Position numbers and translations under genes: made by a program. This document shows, in pieces, positions 6,758 through 14,006 of a stretch of DNA of 14,006 nt (positions are counted from its first letter, which is position 1; each line of letters opens with the position of its first letter). Source of the DNA: CAJUOR01 sp964596105. GTDB taxonomy: Bacteria > Bacillota_I > Bacilli_A > Erysipelotrichales > Coprobacillaceae. The notes beneath the pieces were generated by a model. That model was not told the DNA's origin and searched no databases. It saw nothing but the letters and a program-made list of their open reading frames with translations. The stretch is from NCBI GenBank assembly GCA_964596105.1, contig CAZQRT010000034.1, positions 1 through 14,006 on the forward strand, read 5' to 3'.

Positions 6758-7830
6758 TTAAAGCAGATGCACCAGCATCTCATCAAGCACATCAAACCCC
6801 CGCGAAGTGCAAGCCAGACGGTCATCCAAAGTCAAAAGCCCGCCCTTGATATAATCAGCCAAAACCGGATAAACCTTCAATAGATCCTGACCATACTTGC
6901 CTTTAAACTCATCTAAAGATATCCCCGCCTTTAATCTTAGCCCCAGCATGACTTCCTCAAACATCTCCTCAGACAAACTTAAATCAATATATTGATACGT
7001 CGTCATGCCCTTGAGATAATGCGGCACAGAACGGGTGTTGTCATAGCGGGTATGCCCGGTATAACCGCTGGCCCCCGCCCCGATCCCCACATAGCGTTCA
7101 TTGTGCCAGTAGACGAGATTGTGAAGCGATTCATGACCCGGTTGAGAGTAATTGCTGATCTCATAACGTTCATAACCGTGATCTTTCAAAACGGCGCTGA
7201 TCTTTTGAAGCATGGCTAAAACCAGCTCGTCATCGGCGCAAGAAAAATTTCTCTGGTAAAGCAATGTATGCTTTTCAAGGATGAGATTATAAAAAGAGAC
7301 ATGCGTGTGCCTAGCGTCAAAAACAAATCAAGATCATGTTCTAAATCGTCTAAAGTCTGGCCGGGCAGGCCGTAGATAAAATCGCACGACACATCAAAAT
7401 CCTGCAAAATATCAACGGCTTTTTTGACCATCGCGTAATCATGATGCCGGTTCAACAGATTTAACAGCTTCTCATCAAAAGTCTGCACCCCGAGACTCAC
7501 CCTGGTGATGCCATTTGCTTTACAGAGCGCCGCTTTCTTCTCATTCACATCCTCGGGATTCATCTCGATGGTGGCTTCCACACAATTTGAAAGCGGTTTT
7601 TCCAGAATCCTAAACAGACGGTTTAACTGCCCCGTGCTTAAACAGCCCGGCGTGCCCCCGCCGATATAGACGGTGCGAAAAGGCCGGTCCGCTTTTCTTG
7701 CTTGCAACTCTTCATTGAGTTTTTCAAGATACTCATCCGCCCAGTCTTTATGATAGTAAACCTTGCTGAAATCACAGTAAGAGCAGATATGCCTGCAGAA
7801 AGGAATATGGACATACAGGGCGTCAGTCAT
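6758..7830 (-). pseudogene. hemW: Radical-SAM heme chaperone HemW, broken by one-base frameshift
   Basis: HemW is a HemN-like radical-SAM protein that binds heme and an iron-sulfur cluster and is thought to hand heme to target proteins. The first frame (from the ATG at 7830) holds the cluster motif CxxxCxxC (Cys12, Cys16, Cys19), GGGTPG and the SLGVQTFDE segment. The second frame holds the rest: YNLILEKHTLLYQRNF, then YERYEISNYS, the IGAGASGY segment and the C-terminal HemN-like domain. Family spacing (LxLxPxHxSxY) places a one-base deletion at about 7304-7311, before HVSFYNL. A shift in the later T-run fits worse because the conserved His would be lost and the Ser misplaced. Without the lesion it would be about 357 residues. 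The start overlaps the sdaA stop by 8 bases. It is either a real pseudogene or an assembly error. Confidence 0.88.
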
Positions 7831-9001
7831 CGAGCCTGATCTCCTTCGCCAGCCCGCCTAAAGCTGTTTCCCGGTACTCGGACCGTAAATCACGGCCGGT
7901 TTCTTTCATCACGTTCACAACCGCGTCAAAAGAGACGAGATTGCCGCGAATCGCCCCGAGATCTTTCGCGAAGCTGGCGGCATCGATCGCCCGCAGCGCC
8001 CCGTAGCCGTTTCTCTCAATGCACGGGATCTGGACATAACCCCCGACCGGATCACAGGTTAAACCGAGCTGATGCTCCAGCCCCATTTCCGCCGCGTATT
8101 CGATCAATTCATCCTTCAATCCCAAAAGATAAGCGTAAGCCGCCGCGGCCATCGCCGTGGCCGTGCCCACTTCGGCCTGACAGCCGCCCTCAGCTCCCGA
8201 GATCGTGGCATTATGGCGCACGACATTGCCAAAAACCCCGGCCACCGCCAAAGCGTCAATCAATTGTCCCTTTGAGAAATTATACTCCTCACGAGCCGTG
8301 TATAAAACCGCCGGCAAAATCCCGCACGAACCGCACGTCGGAGCCGTGACCACCACACCCCCGCTGGCATTTTCCTCACTGGCCGCGTAAGCGTAAGCCA
8401 TCGTCCTCAAACGCGAGCCTTTCTCTTTTTGATAAAGCCTGCCGGCCACTCTTTCCAGCCCCAGTTTTCCCGGCAGCGGTCCCGTTTTTTTCAAGCCGCT
8501 CTCGATGCAGGCAAACATCGCGTCCAGCACCTCACCGCCGTACTCTCTGATATCCTCATAATAATAAACATACTCGGGGAAACTGAGATAGCGGGCTTTC
8601 ATAAACGCCTTGATTTCCGCCAGATTATGCTCGCGGTAAACCTCCTTGCGGGCAAAAGGTTCACTTCCCAAAACGATATCCCCGCCGCCGATCGAATACC
8701 CCGTCACACTGCCCAGACACGCGCCCCTTTGATAAGCGGTAATCTTCATACCGTTGGGATGCAAAGGCAGCGCCTCCCGGTGCCATTGAAAACTGGTCGG
8801 GGTCATTTTCAGCCCGGCCAGGATCGCCTGATCGGTCAGATGACCCTTGCCGGTTAAAGCCAAAGAGCCGTAAAGATCGGCGACAAAATGATCAGCTTTA
8901 GGGTAGCGGGCCTTGACGATCTCCGCGATTTTGCGCGGCCCCATGGTATGAGAGCTGCTCGGCCCCATGCCGATTTTATAAAGCGTCTTGAGCGATTCCA
9001 T
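7823..9001 (-). CDS. sdaA: L-serine dehydratase, iron-sulfur type, compact single-chain form
   Basis: This enzyme deaminates L-serine to pyruvate and ammonia using an oxygen-sensitive 4Fe-4S cluster instead of pyridoxal phosphate. The N-terminal beta domain has KIGMGPSSSHT (PSSSHT at 14-19). The catalytic alpha domain has APTCGSCG (220-227), SGAEGGCQAEVG (268-279, Cys274) and CDPVGG (Cys316) with a further Cys327; these supply the cluster ligands. At 392 residues it is shorter than the roughly 455-residue single-chain enzyme of enteric bacteria, mostly through a reduced beta domain, and no ACT domain is visible. I chose the ATG at 9001, which aligns with the family; a GTG at 9010 is possible. 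It overlaps the end of holA and the start of hemW, so translation is probably coupled. Confidence 0.93.
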   Translation of the reverse strand: MESLKTLYKIGMGPSSSHTMGPRKIAEIVKARYPKADHFVADLYGSLALTGKGHLTDQAILAGLKMTPTSFQWHREALPLHPNGMKITAYQRGACLGSVTGYSIGGGDIVLGSEPFARKEVYREHNLAEIKAFMKARYLSFPEYVYYYEDIREYGGEVLDAMFACIESGLKKTGPLPGKLGLERVAGRLYQKEKGSRLRTMAYAYAASEENASGGVVVTAPTCGSCGILPAVLYTAREEYNFSKGQLIDALAVAGVFGNVVRHNATISGAEGGCQAEVGTATAMAAAAYAYLLGLKDELIEYAAEMGLEHQLGLTCDPVGGYVQIPCIERNGYGALRAIDAASFAKDLGAIRGNLVSFDAVVNVMKETGRDLRSEYRETALGGLAKEIRLDD

Positions 9002-9965
9002 GCTCCTCACCCCGCATCACCGTATTTAAAAAGAACAGTTCCATGCCCTGATATTTCTCGACAGCCCCCTGCTTGATGTCCACATCCAGCCGGGAAAGCC
9101 CCGTCAGAAGCTTTTTCAGATCCGCCAGAGAATAATGAACCATATCCTTGCGGACATAGTACAGGCGGTTAGGATTAACTGACAACATCTTCGCGATTTC
9201 CTGATCGTTATACCCCTTGCCATCCAAAAGCTTCACCTGATAAAGCAGTCTCACGCTCGACGCCAAAAGGGCGATCAAACGGACCGGCTCGATATTGTTG
9301 ACCTTTAAATCCTGATAGATCGCGAAAACCGCCCGTCCGTCTTTTTTCAACAGGGCGTTAGACAAAGCCAAAGCGTTGTCCTCCAAAGGCCTGGTGACCA
9401 AAACCTTCGCGGTCTCGATATCGATAAAATCCCCGTATAAAGCCAGTTTGTTGATCTCGTTAAAAAGCTGCTCCAGGGTGCCCCCGGCCCTTTTCAACAG
9501 CAGCTCCAAAGCCTCATCAGAGATGTCCACATTTCTTTGCTTCAGGGCCTTTAAAGCCCACTCCTTTAGCTCCACCGGGCCGGGATGAGCGTAATAGCGG
9601 TACGTGGCCGCTTTTCTTAAAGCCTTGACATCCCGCCTTCTCTCATCAAACTTGCCCTCCAGATACAAGACGACGATGAAATCATCCGCCGTTTTTGTCA
9701 GGGCGTCCGTCAAAGCGGCGATTTCATCAGTATGATAACGAGTCTTCTCGACAGTATAATACACCGGCTCGGTGATCACCAGAAAACGGTATCGGGAGAA
9801 GAAAGGCACCGCGGACAACTCCTGAACAATCTCTTTGATCTCAACATTCCGGCCCGAGACCCTCCGGTAGTTCAGCTCCGGCATATCCACCGGGTATTTC
9901 CGCTTTAAATCCGCGACATAGCGATTCATTAAATAACGCTCCTCGCCGCATACCATAAACAACAT
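8976..9965 (-). CDS. holA: DNA polymerase III subunit delta
   Basis: HolA is the clamp-loader subunit that opens the sliding clamp. The roughly 329-residue protein starts MLFMVCGEERYLMNRYV, the family's usual beginning, followed by the AAA+-like fold (ELSAVPFFSRYRFLVI, then a VLYLEGKFDERR strand) and the helical C-terminal collar domain (PLEDNALALSNALL, then LIALLASSVRLLYQ and a helix-loop-helix QEIAKMLSVNP). I chose the ATG at 9965 because AGGTGA sits five bases upstream; a GTG at 9974 is the alternative. The C-terminal codons overlap sdaA by 26 bases. It follows comEC by about 60 bases with no obvious promoter, so it is probably in the same transcript. The comEC-holA pairing is common in Firmicutes. 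Confidence 0.94.
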   Translation of the reverse strand: MLFMVCGEERYLMNRYVADLKRKYPVDMPELNYRRVSGRNVEIKEIVQELSAVPFFSRYRFLVITEPVYYTVEKTRYHTDEIAALTDALTKTADDFIVVLYLEGKFDERRRDVKALRKAATYRYYAHPGPVELKEWALKALKQRNVDISDEALELLLKRAGGTLEQLFNEINKLALYGDFIDIETAKVLVTRPLEDNALALSNALLKKDGRAVFAIYQDLKVNNIEPVRLIALLASSVRLLYQVKLLDGKGYNDQEIAKMLSVNPNRLYYVRKDMVHYSLADLKKLLTGLSRLDVDIKQGAVEKYQGMELFFLNTVMRGEEHGIAQDAL

Positions 9966-10024
9966 GACGCTCACCTGCCTAGCCCCATTGTACTCTTTTT
10001 CTTGTGACCTTTCATCCTCTTTTT

Positions 10025-12001
10025 TCAGCTTTCCACAAAGGTGTGATGATCCCGGCTGTAGAAAACCACCATGCCGTTTTCATCACTGCGGTAAATGCGC
10101 ACCCCGTACGCCCTCAGGCGGCTGATCACCTCCGGGGAGGGGTGATGATAACGGTTGCGCAGCCCGACGCTGATCAGGGCCAGGCGCGGCTTTAAGGTCT
10201 CCAGGAAAGCGACACTGGTGCTGCCGGCACTGCCGTGATGGCCGACGGCGAGAACATCCGTCCTTAAATCCGGGTATTTGTCGATCAGATCCTGTTCCAC
10301 CGCGACCGAGATATCGCCGGTAAATAAATAATTTAGATCATTGACAGAAGTCGCGATCACGAGACTGTTGTCATTGTCATTGTCATAACCGCCGGTATTC
10401 AGGTTTTTTAAAACCAGCCCGCGGTAAGCGTCCTCATGAAAATCCCAGACTTCTTTTCTGACCGGGAAATTCTCCTTCAGGCTTTCTAAAGCGCCGCAGT
10501 GATCGAGATCCTCATGCGACAGATAAACCGCGTCCAGCTTCGTGATGCCCAAAGCCTTTAACTGCGGAATGACATTGTCCACGGCGATGTCTTTACTGAC
10601 CGCCCCGCCGGTATCGATCATGATATTGGCGCTTTGAAAAGGCATGGCTATGAGAAAACAGTTGCCCTGCCCGACATCGATCATCGCCACGCGCGTGAAA
10701 CTGTGACAGTATGGAAATAGCGGCCACAATAAAACACTGCCAAGAACAATATAAAGCATTCTTTTTTTATGGCGGTACTGCAAGCGGTACAAACCATAAT
10801 AAAACCCCGCGATACTGACAAACAGGATAATCAAGGGGATTTCCCCGGTGATGAAATTCAAAGGGACTTTTTTTAACAGTTCCAGAAGATAAAAAAGCCC
10901 GTGCAAGGGATAATTCACGAGGCTTGAAAAGATGCCGCGAAAAACGACATTCACGACCATCAGCATAAATAAAACCGCGATCCCGAAAGACAGAAACAGG
11001 CCGGCCGCCATCCCGGCCAGGGTGATCTCATGGCGGAAATAAGCATTCACCATCAGCGACACAAACATGATCGCCAGGCTTGACCATTTGGTGTCGGCGG
11101 TCAAAAGCACCGCCAGGTAAAGCGCCATGGAATAAATAAAGCTCATGGAAAAAATCACATGCGGCTCAATGACCATCATCAAAATTCCCGTCCAGCCGTA
11201 TAAAGACAGGGCGGAAAGATGAGGTATGGCTTTTCCGGCCATCATGAGAAAAGCCCGCCACGCCGAGATGTTTTTGCCCAGAAGCAGCGCGTATCCGCCC
11301 ATGATCACGGTGGTGACTGTCCTTTGGTGTTTCTCATTCAGGAAAAAACTTAACATACCGCTGACCATCAGCGACAGCCAGTGAAAATGCATGCCGCTGA
11401 TGGCAAACAGATGAGCCAGAGACAGATTAGAAGCATCGGCGCGAAACTCCTTGACCTCATCGCTTTTCTCCCCTAACAGAAAATAGGCGTAATAAGGCCG
11501 GGTATCCGCGCTGACAGGACTCAAAATCCAGCCCCTGGCTTTTTCTTTGAAAGAATCCTGATGAGTGATGAGTTCCTGCTCTGAAACCACAGCGGTATGA
11601 TGGACGCCCATGCCTAAGTAGTAATGCTTCTCATCAAACATGCCGCGGCTTTGCAGCTCATTCATCCTGACTTCCTCCCCGCTCACCCTGACGATATCAC
11701 CGCTGACAAAACCGTGATCGTAAGCCTGGTAAAAAGTGTCCTTAATGACATAGCCGGCCTTGTTGACATAGGTGATTTCCCCCTGCCGGGTTTCCGAAAA
11801 GCGGGACTGGTGCACCGCCAGGCGCATAGCGAAAACCAGGCAGAACAGAAAAATAAAAAAGATCTCCTTTTTTTCATGAACACAGCTGAAATAACAAAAA
11901 AGGATGACCAGTAAAAACAGAAACTTCGCGCTGAGGAAAAAACTCATGGCGATGATCACCGCCGCGGCGAACAGAGAAAAACCGAGCGAGATCAAAGGCA
12001 T
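10025..12001 (-). CDS. comEC: DNA internalisation channel protein ComEC/Rec2
   Basis: ComEC forms the inner-membrane channel for single-stranded DNA uptake in natural transformation. The 658-residue protein has N-terminal membrane helices (about 5-60), an OB-like soluble segment, the competence domain with LAHLFAISGMHFHWL (about 195-209) and further membrane helices to about 430. A C-terminal metallo-beta-lactamase domain follows: IDVGQGN (441-447, with Asn where Asp is usual), HEDLDH metal site (496-501), TGDIS (561-565), GHHGS (587-591) and YHHPSPE (618-624). A Asp-Asn repeat at 540-545 is encoded by three copies of one hexamer. The start overlaps the end of comEA by 10 bases. The main motifs are present and the frame is intact, so it looks functional, though transformation in this organism is not shown. 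Confidence 0.95.
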   Translation of the reverse strand: MPLISLGFSLFAAAVIIAMSFFLSAKFLFLLVILFCYFSCVHEKKEIFFIFLFCLVFAMRLAVHQSRFSETRQGEITYVNKAGYVIKDTFYQAYDHGFVSGDIVRVSGEEVRMNELQSRGMFDEKHYYLGMGVHHTAVVSEQELITHQDSFKEKARGWILSPVSADTRPYYAYFLLGEKSDEVKEFRADASNLSLAHLFAISGMHFHWLSLMVSGMLSFFLNEKHQRTVTTVIMGGYALLLGKNISAWRAFLMMAGKAIPHLSALSLYGWTGILMMVIEPHVIFSMSFIYSMALYLAVLLTADTKWSSLAIMFVSLMVNAYFRHEITLAGMAAGLFLSFGIAVLFMLMVVNVVFRGIFSSLVNYPLHGLFYLLELLKKVPLNFITGEIPLIILFVSIAGFYYGLYRLQYRHKKRMLYIVLGSVLLWPLFPYCHSFTRVAMIDVGQGNCFLIAMPFQSANIMIDTGGAVSKDIAVDNVIPQLKALGITKLDAVYLSHEDLDHCGALESLKENFPVRKEVWDFHEDAYRGLVLKNLNTGGYDNDNDNSLVIATSVNDLNYLFTGDISVAVEQDLIDKYPDLRTDVLAVGHHGSAGSTSVAFLETLKPRLALISVGLRNRYHHPSPEVISRLRAYGVRIYRSDENGMVVFYSRDHHTFVES

Positions 12002-12459
12002 AAAGACTCACGAAACTTCTGATAAGATTTCATTCCAATGCCCTTGATTTTTAAAATATCCTCAATGCAGGTAAAAGGCCGCGCCGAAATAATAGCTTCA
12101 GCCTTTTTCGGCCCGATGCCTTTAATCGCGCACAGTTCCTCTAATGTCGCGCTGTTTAAAGGCACTAAGTTTTCCTTGGCAAAAGGCACATATAAAATCA
12201 TATCATGGGAAATGTCACGCCGCGGATTGGCGCAGACCGCCAGGCCGTTTCCCAATACCCCGATCGTGTCCAGGGCTTTTTCTACGGTCACAATCTCGGG
12301 AAACGTATAATCGCCCTCTTTTTTGACCGCCCCCTGGGCATGCACGACCAGGCTCACCGCCTCTTCTTCCAGATCTTCCACATTGGTTTTTTCCGTGTTA
12401 TAAAAAAAGCCGAAGGCGGCCAGACAGCATATGCTGAGGACATATTTTAAGATTTTCAT
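11992..12459 (-). CDS. comEA: Competence protein ComEA, DNA receptor
   Basis: ComEA is a membrane-anchored double-stranded DNA receptor that feeds the ComEC channel. The 155-residue protein has one N-terminal membrane segment (about 4-20), an SLBB-like beta domain (about 35-98, VVHAQGAVKKEGDYTF) and a C-terminal helix-hairpin-helix pair (LNSATLEELCAIKGIGPKKAEAII at the first hairpin, ILKIKGIGMKSYQKFRE at the second). GGAGGAG lies just upstream of the ATG. The terminator-like hairpin after ruvB ends only 12 bases before this ATG, so no comEA promoter fits in the gap. Transcription must come by read-through or from a promoter within ruvB. It overlaps comEC by 10 bases. Confidence 0.93.
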   Translation of the reverse strand: MKILKYVLSICCLAAFGFFYNTEKTNVEDLEEEAVSLVVHAQGAVKKEGDYTFPEIVTVEKALDTIGVLGNGLAVCANPRRDISHDMILYVPFAKENLVPLNSATLEELCAIKGIGPKKAEAIISARPFTCIEDILKIKGIGMKSYQKFRESLCL

Positions 12460-12471
12460 AGTCTCCTCCAG

Positions 12472-12497
12472 AAAAAAACCGGCTAAAGCAGCCGGTT
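12472..12497 (-). terminator. Terminator-like hairpin overlapping the ruvB 3' end
   Basis: On the minus strand AACCGGCT (plus-strand 12490-12497) pairs with AGCCGGTT (12477-12484) around a five-base loop and runs into seven Ts (plus-strand A run 12472-12478). The stem includes the last ruvB codons, and the stop codon lies where the loop meets the downstream arm. It is well formed as an intrinsic terminator or a partial attenuator before comEA. Confidence 0.85.
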
Positions 12498-13484
12498 CAT
12501 GTATGGTATCTTAAAATGTTCATAGGCTTCCTGCGTCACCACTCGTCCCCGCGGGGTGCGTTTAATGAGCCCGATTTGTAACAAATAAGGCTCGTTGACA
12601 TCCTCGAGGGTCTGCGGCTCCTCGCCGATCGAAGCGGCCAGCGCCTCGAGACCGACAGGACCGCCTTTAAAGCGTTCGATAATGCCCATTAAGTACTTTT
12701 GATCGACATCGTCCAGCCCCAGCTCATCGACCTTCAAGCGCCGCAAGGCCTCGGTGGTCGTTTCCAGGCTGATATGATCCTCGCCGTTAAACTGGGCGAA
12801 GTCACGGACGCGGCGAAACAGGCGGTTGGCAATGCGCGGCGTGCCCCGCGCGCGGTGCGCCAGGGCGATTTTCGCGTCATCGTCCATGGCGAAACCGTAA
12901 ACCCGGCTGGTGCGGTCAATGATGCTGGCGAGATCCTCATAAGGGTAATACTCCAGCTTGTTGATGATGCCGAAGCGGTCGCGCAGCGGCGCCGAGATAT
13001 CCCCGGCCCGGGTCGTCGCCCCGATTAATGTAAAGGGCGGCAGGTCAATGCGGATGGAATGACTGCCGGCGTCCTTGCCGATCACGACATCCACACAGAA
13101 ATCCTCCATGGCCGGATACAGCACCTCTTCCACCACCTTGGGCAGGCGGTGAATCTCATCGATAAACAGGACATCCCCCGGTTCCAGACCGGACAGCAAG
13201 GCCACCAGGTCCCCGGTGCGCTCGATGCTCGGGCCGGTGGTGGTGCGGATATGGGAGCCCATTTCGTTGGCGATGATCATCGCCATGGTGGTCTTCCCCA
13301 GGCCCGGCGGACCATACAGCAAAACGTGATCGAGGGCTTCGTCACGCAGTTTCGCGGCCCCCACAAAAACCCTTAAATTCTGTTTTAAATCACGCTGTCC
13401 GATATATTCATCAAAAGAAAGCGGACGCAGACTGGCGTCATCATCTTGCTGATCTTTGCCGTCTAATAACGCGTTCTCAGTCAT
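12483..13484 (-). CDS. ruvB: Holliday junction branch migration ATPase RuvB
   Basis: RuvB is the hexameric AAA+ motor that drives branch migration with RuvA. The 333-residue protein has Walker A GPPGLGKTT (58-66), Walker B DVLFIDEIH (104-112), sensor 1 GATTRAG (155-161), the arginine finger in LRDRFG (Arg170), and the C-terminal winged-helix DNA-binding domain (ending QEAYEHFKIPYMNRLL). The frame and motifs are complete. AAAGGGGG lies five bases before the ATG and overlaps the ruvA stop codon, so the two are likely coupled; the gap is 13 bases. The last codons form the stem of a terminator-like hairpin. Confidence 0.98.
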   Translation of the reverse strand: MTENALLDGKDQQDDDASLRPLSFDEYIGQRDLKQNLRVFVGAAKLRDEALDHVLLYGPPGLGKTTMAMIIANEMGSHIRTTTGPSIERTGDLVALLSGLEPGDVLFIDEIHRLPKVVEEVLYPAMEDFCVDVVIGKDAGSHSIRIDLPPFTLIGATTRAGDISAPLRDRFGIINKLEYYPYEDLASIIDRTSRVYGFAMDDDAKIALAHRARGTPRIANRLFRRVRDFAQFNGEDHISLETTTEALRRLKVDELGLDDVDQKYLMGIIERFKGGPVGLEALAASIGEEPQTLEDVNEPYLLQIGLIKRTPRGRVVTQEAYEHFKIPYMNRLL

Positions 13485-13497
13485 GTTGACCCCCTTT

Positions 13498-14006
13498 CTA
13501 CCTTACCAACAGACTCAAAGCCTTTTTCACATAGCCGTTGGTATCGAGCTTCTCATTGATTTTTCTCATCGCCGAAGCGATCTCACTCGGCCGGTATCCT
13601 AAAGCCTTCAGGACCTCTTCCGCCTCGCTGCGGTCGGAATCCTGGGCCGGGGTATCGAGCACGAGTTTGCCCTTCAGATCCAGCACGATCTGCTGGGCGG
13701 CTTTCGGACCGATGCCCGGAATCTTTTTGAGATAGCTGATATTGCCGTCCTCAATGGCCCCGACAATTTTATTGTAATCGCCGCAGGCGAGAATGCCGAT
13801 CGCCGTTTTCGGACCCACCCCGCGGACTTGAATCAGCCTTAAGAAGAGGGATTTCTCATCCTCGGACTGAAAGCCGTACAGAAGGATGGCGTCCTCGCGG
13901 ACAACCTGATAAACATAAACCCGGTACTCGGTCTCGCGGTGATAATCGTAAGGATTGGCGACATAGATCATAAAACCCGTGCCGTGATGATCGAGAATAA
14001 TATGAT
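13498..14006 (-). CDS. ruvA: Holliday junction DNA helicase subunit RuvA, 5' partial
   Basis: RuvA binds Holliday junctions as a tetramer and loads RuvB. The frame is open to the window edge, and the residues before the internal ATG at 13971 (HIILDHHGTGF) belong to the family's first domain. The gene therefore starts outside the window, missing perhaps 15-20 residues, and 168 residues are visible. Counting from Met at 13971, the two helix-hairpin-helix motifs are at GVGPKTA (51-57) and GIGPKAA (86-92). Domain III, the RuvB-contacting tail, follows an acidic linker and includes EEVLKALGYRPSEIASAM. The stop lies 13 bases before ruvB. Confidence 0.97.
   Translation of the reverse strand, partial: HIILDHHGTGFMIYVANPYDYHRETEYRVYVYQVVREDAILLYGFQSEDEKSLFLRLIQVRGVGPKTAIGILACGDYNKIVGAIEDGNISYLKKIPGIGPKAAQQIVLDLKGKLVLDTPAQDSDRSEAEEVLKALGYRPSEIASAMRKINEKLDTNGYVKKALSLLVR

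Noticed and set aside
7285..7295. T-run in hemW as a programmed frameshift site
   Set aside because: A shift there would lose the conserved His and misplace the Ser of the LxLxPxHxSxY motif; the frame change must occur earlier, at about 7304-7311.
8429..8857. 142-codon plus-strand frame opposite sdaA
   Set aside because: Shadow of an intact conserved gene on the other strand; no domain or start signals.

Overview
The window reads as chromosomal DNA from a low-to-mid-GC member of the Firmicutes. An Erysipelotrichia-like lineage is my guess from protein style, not proven. The evidence is the CIRCE/HrcA-controlled hrcA-grpE-dnaK-dnaJ operon, a DnaK without the insertion seen in Gram-negative homologues, an L28 protein of the low-cysteine type, strong AGGAGG-like ribosome binding sites, and the linkage of comEA, comEC and holA upstream of hemW and hrcA.

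Layout. Bases 1-2010 carry plus-strand genes: the 3' part of a probably secreted acidic protein with a Cys/His tail, a gene-free stretch of about 470 bases, an ECF-transporter substrate-binding (S) subunit behind a promoter with a MerR-type operator, and rpmB (ribosomal protein L28). Two back-to-back terminators at 1986-2042 separate these from a long minus-strand block. Read in its direction of transcription (right to left), that block is ruvA (5' end outside the window), ruvB, a terminator-like hairpin, comEA, comEC, holA, sdaA, hemW (frameshifted), then the double-CIRCE promoter and hrcA, grpE, dnaK, dnaJ.

How the genes work together. RuvAB drives Holliday-junction branch migration. ComEA and ComEC are the DNA receptor and channel of the competence machinery. 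HolA is the delta subunit of the polymerase III clamp loader. SdaA deaminates serine to pyruvate. HemW is a radical-SAM heme chaperone. HrcA represses its own operon, which encodes the DnaK-DnaJ-GrpE chaperone system. Tight spacing and overlaps (comEA/comEC, holA/sdaA, sdaA/hemW, hrcA/grpE/dnaK) point to polycistronic transcription and translational coupling.

Most of the window is ordinary housekeeping DNA and I see no new defence or mobile system. The points worth checking are a one-base lesion in hemW, a terminator lying between ruvB and comEA that leaves no room for a separate comEA promoter, the MerR-type promoter on an orphan transporter subunit, a possible small RNA at about 842-907, the hairpin between dnaK and dnaJ, and sdaA lying between holA and hemW.
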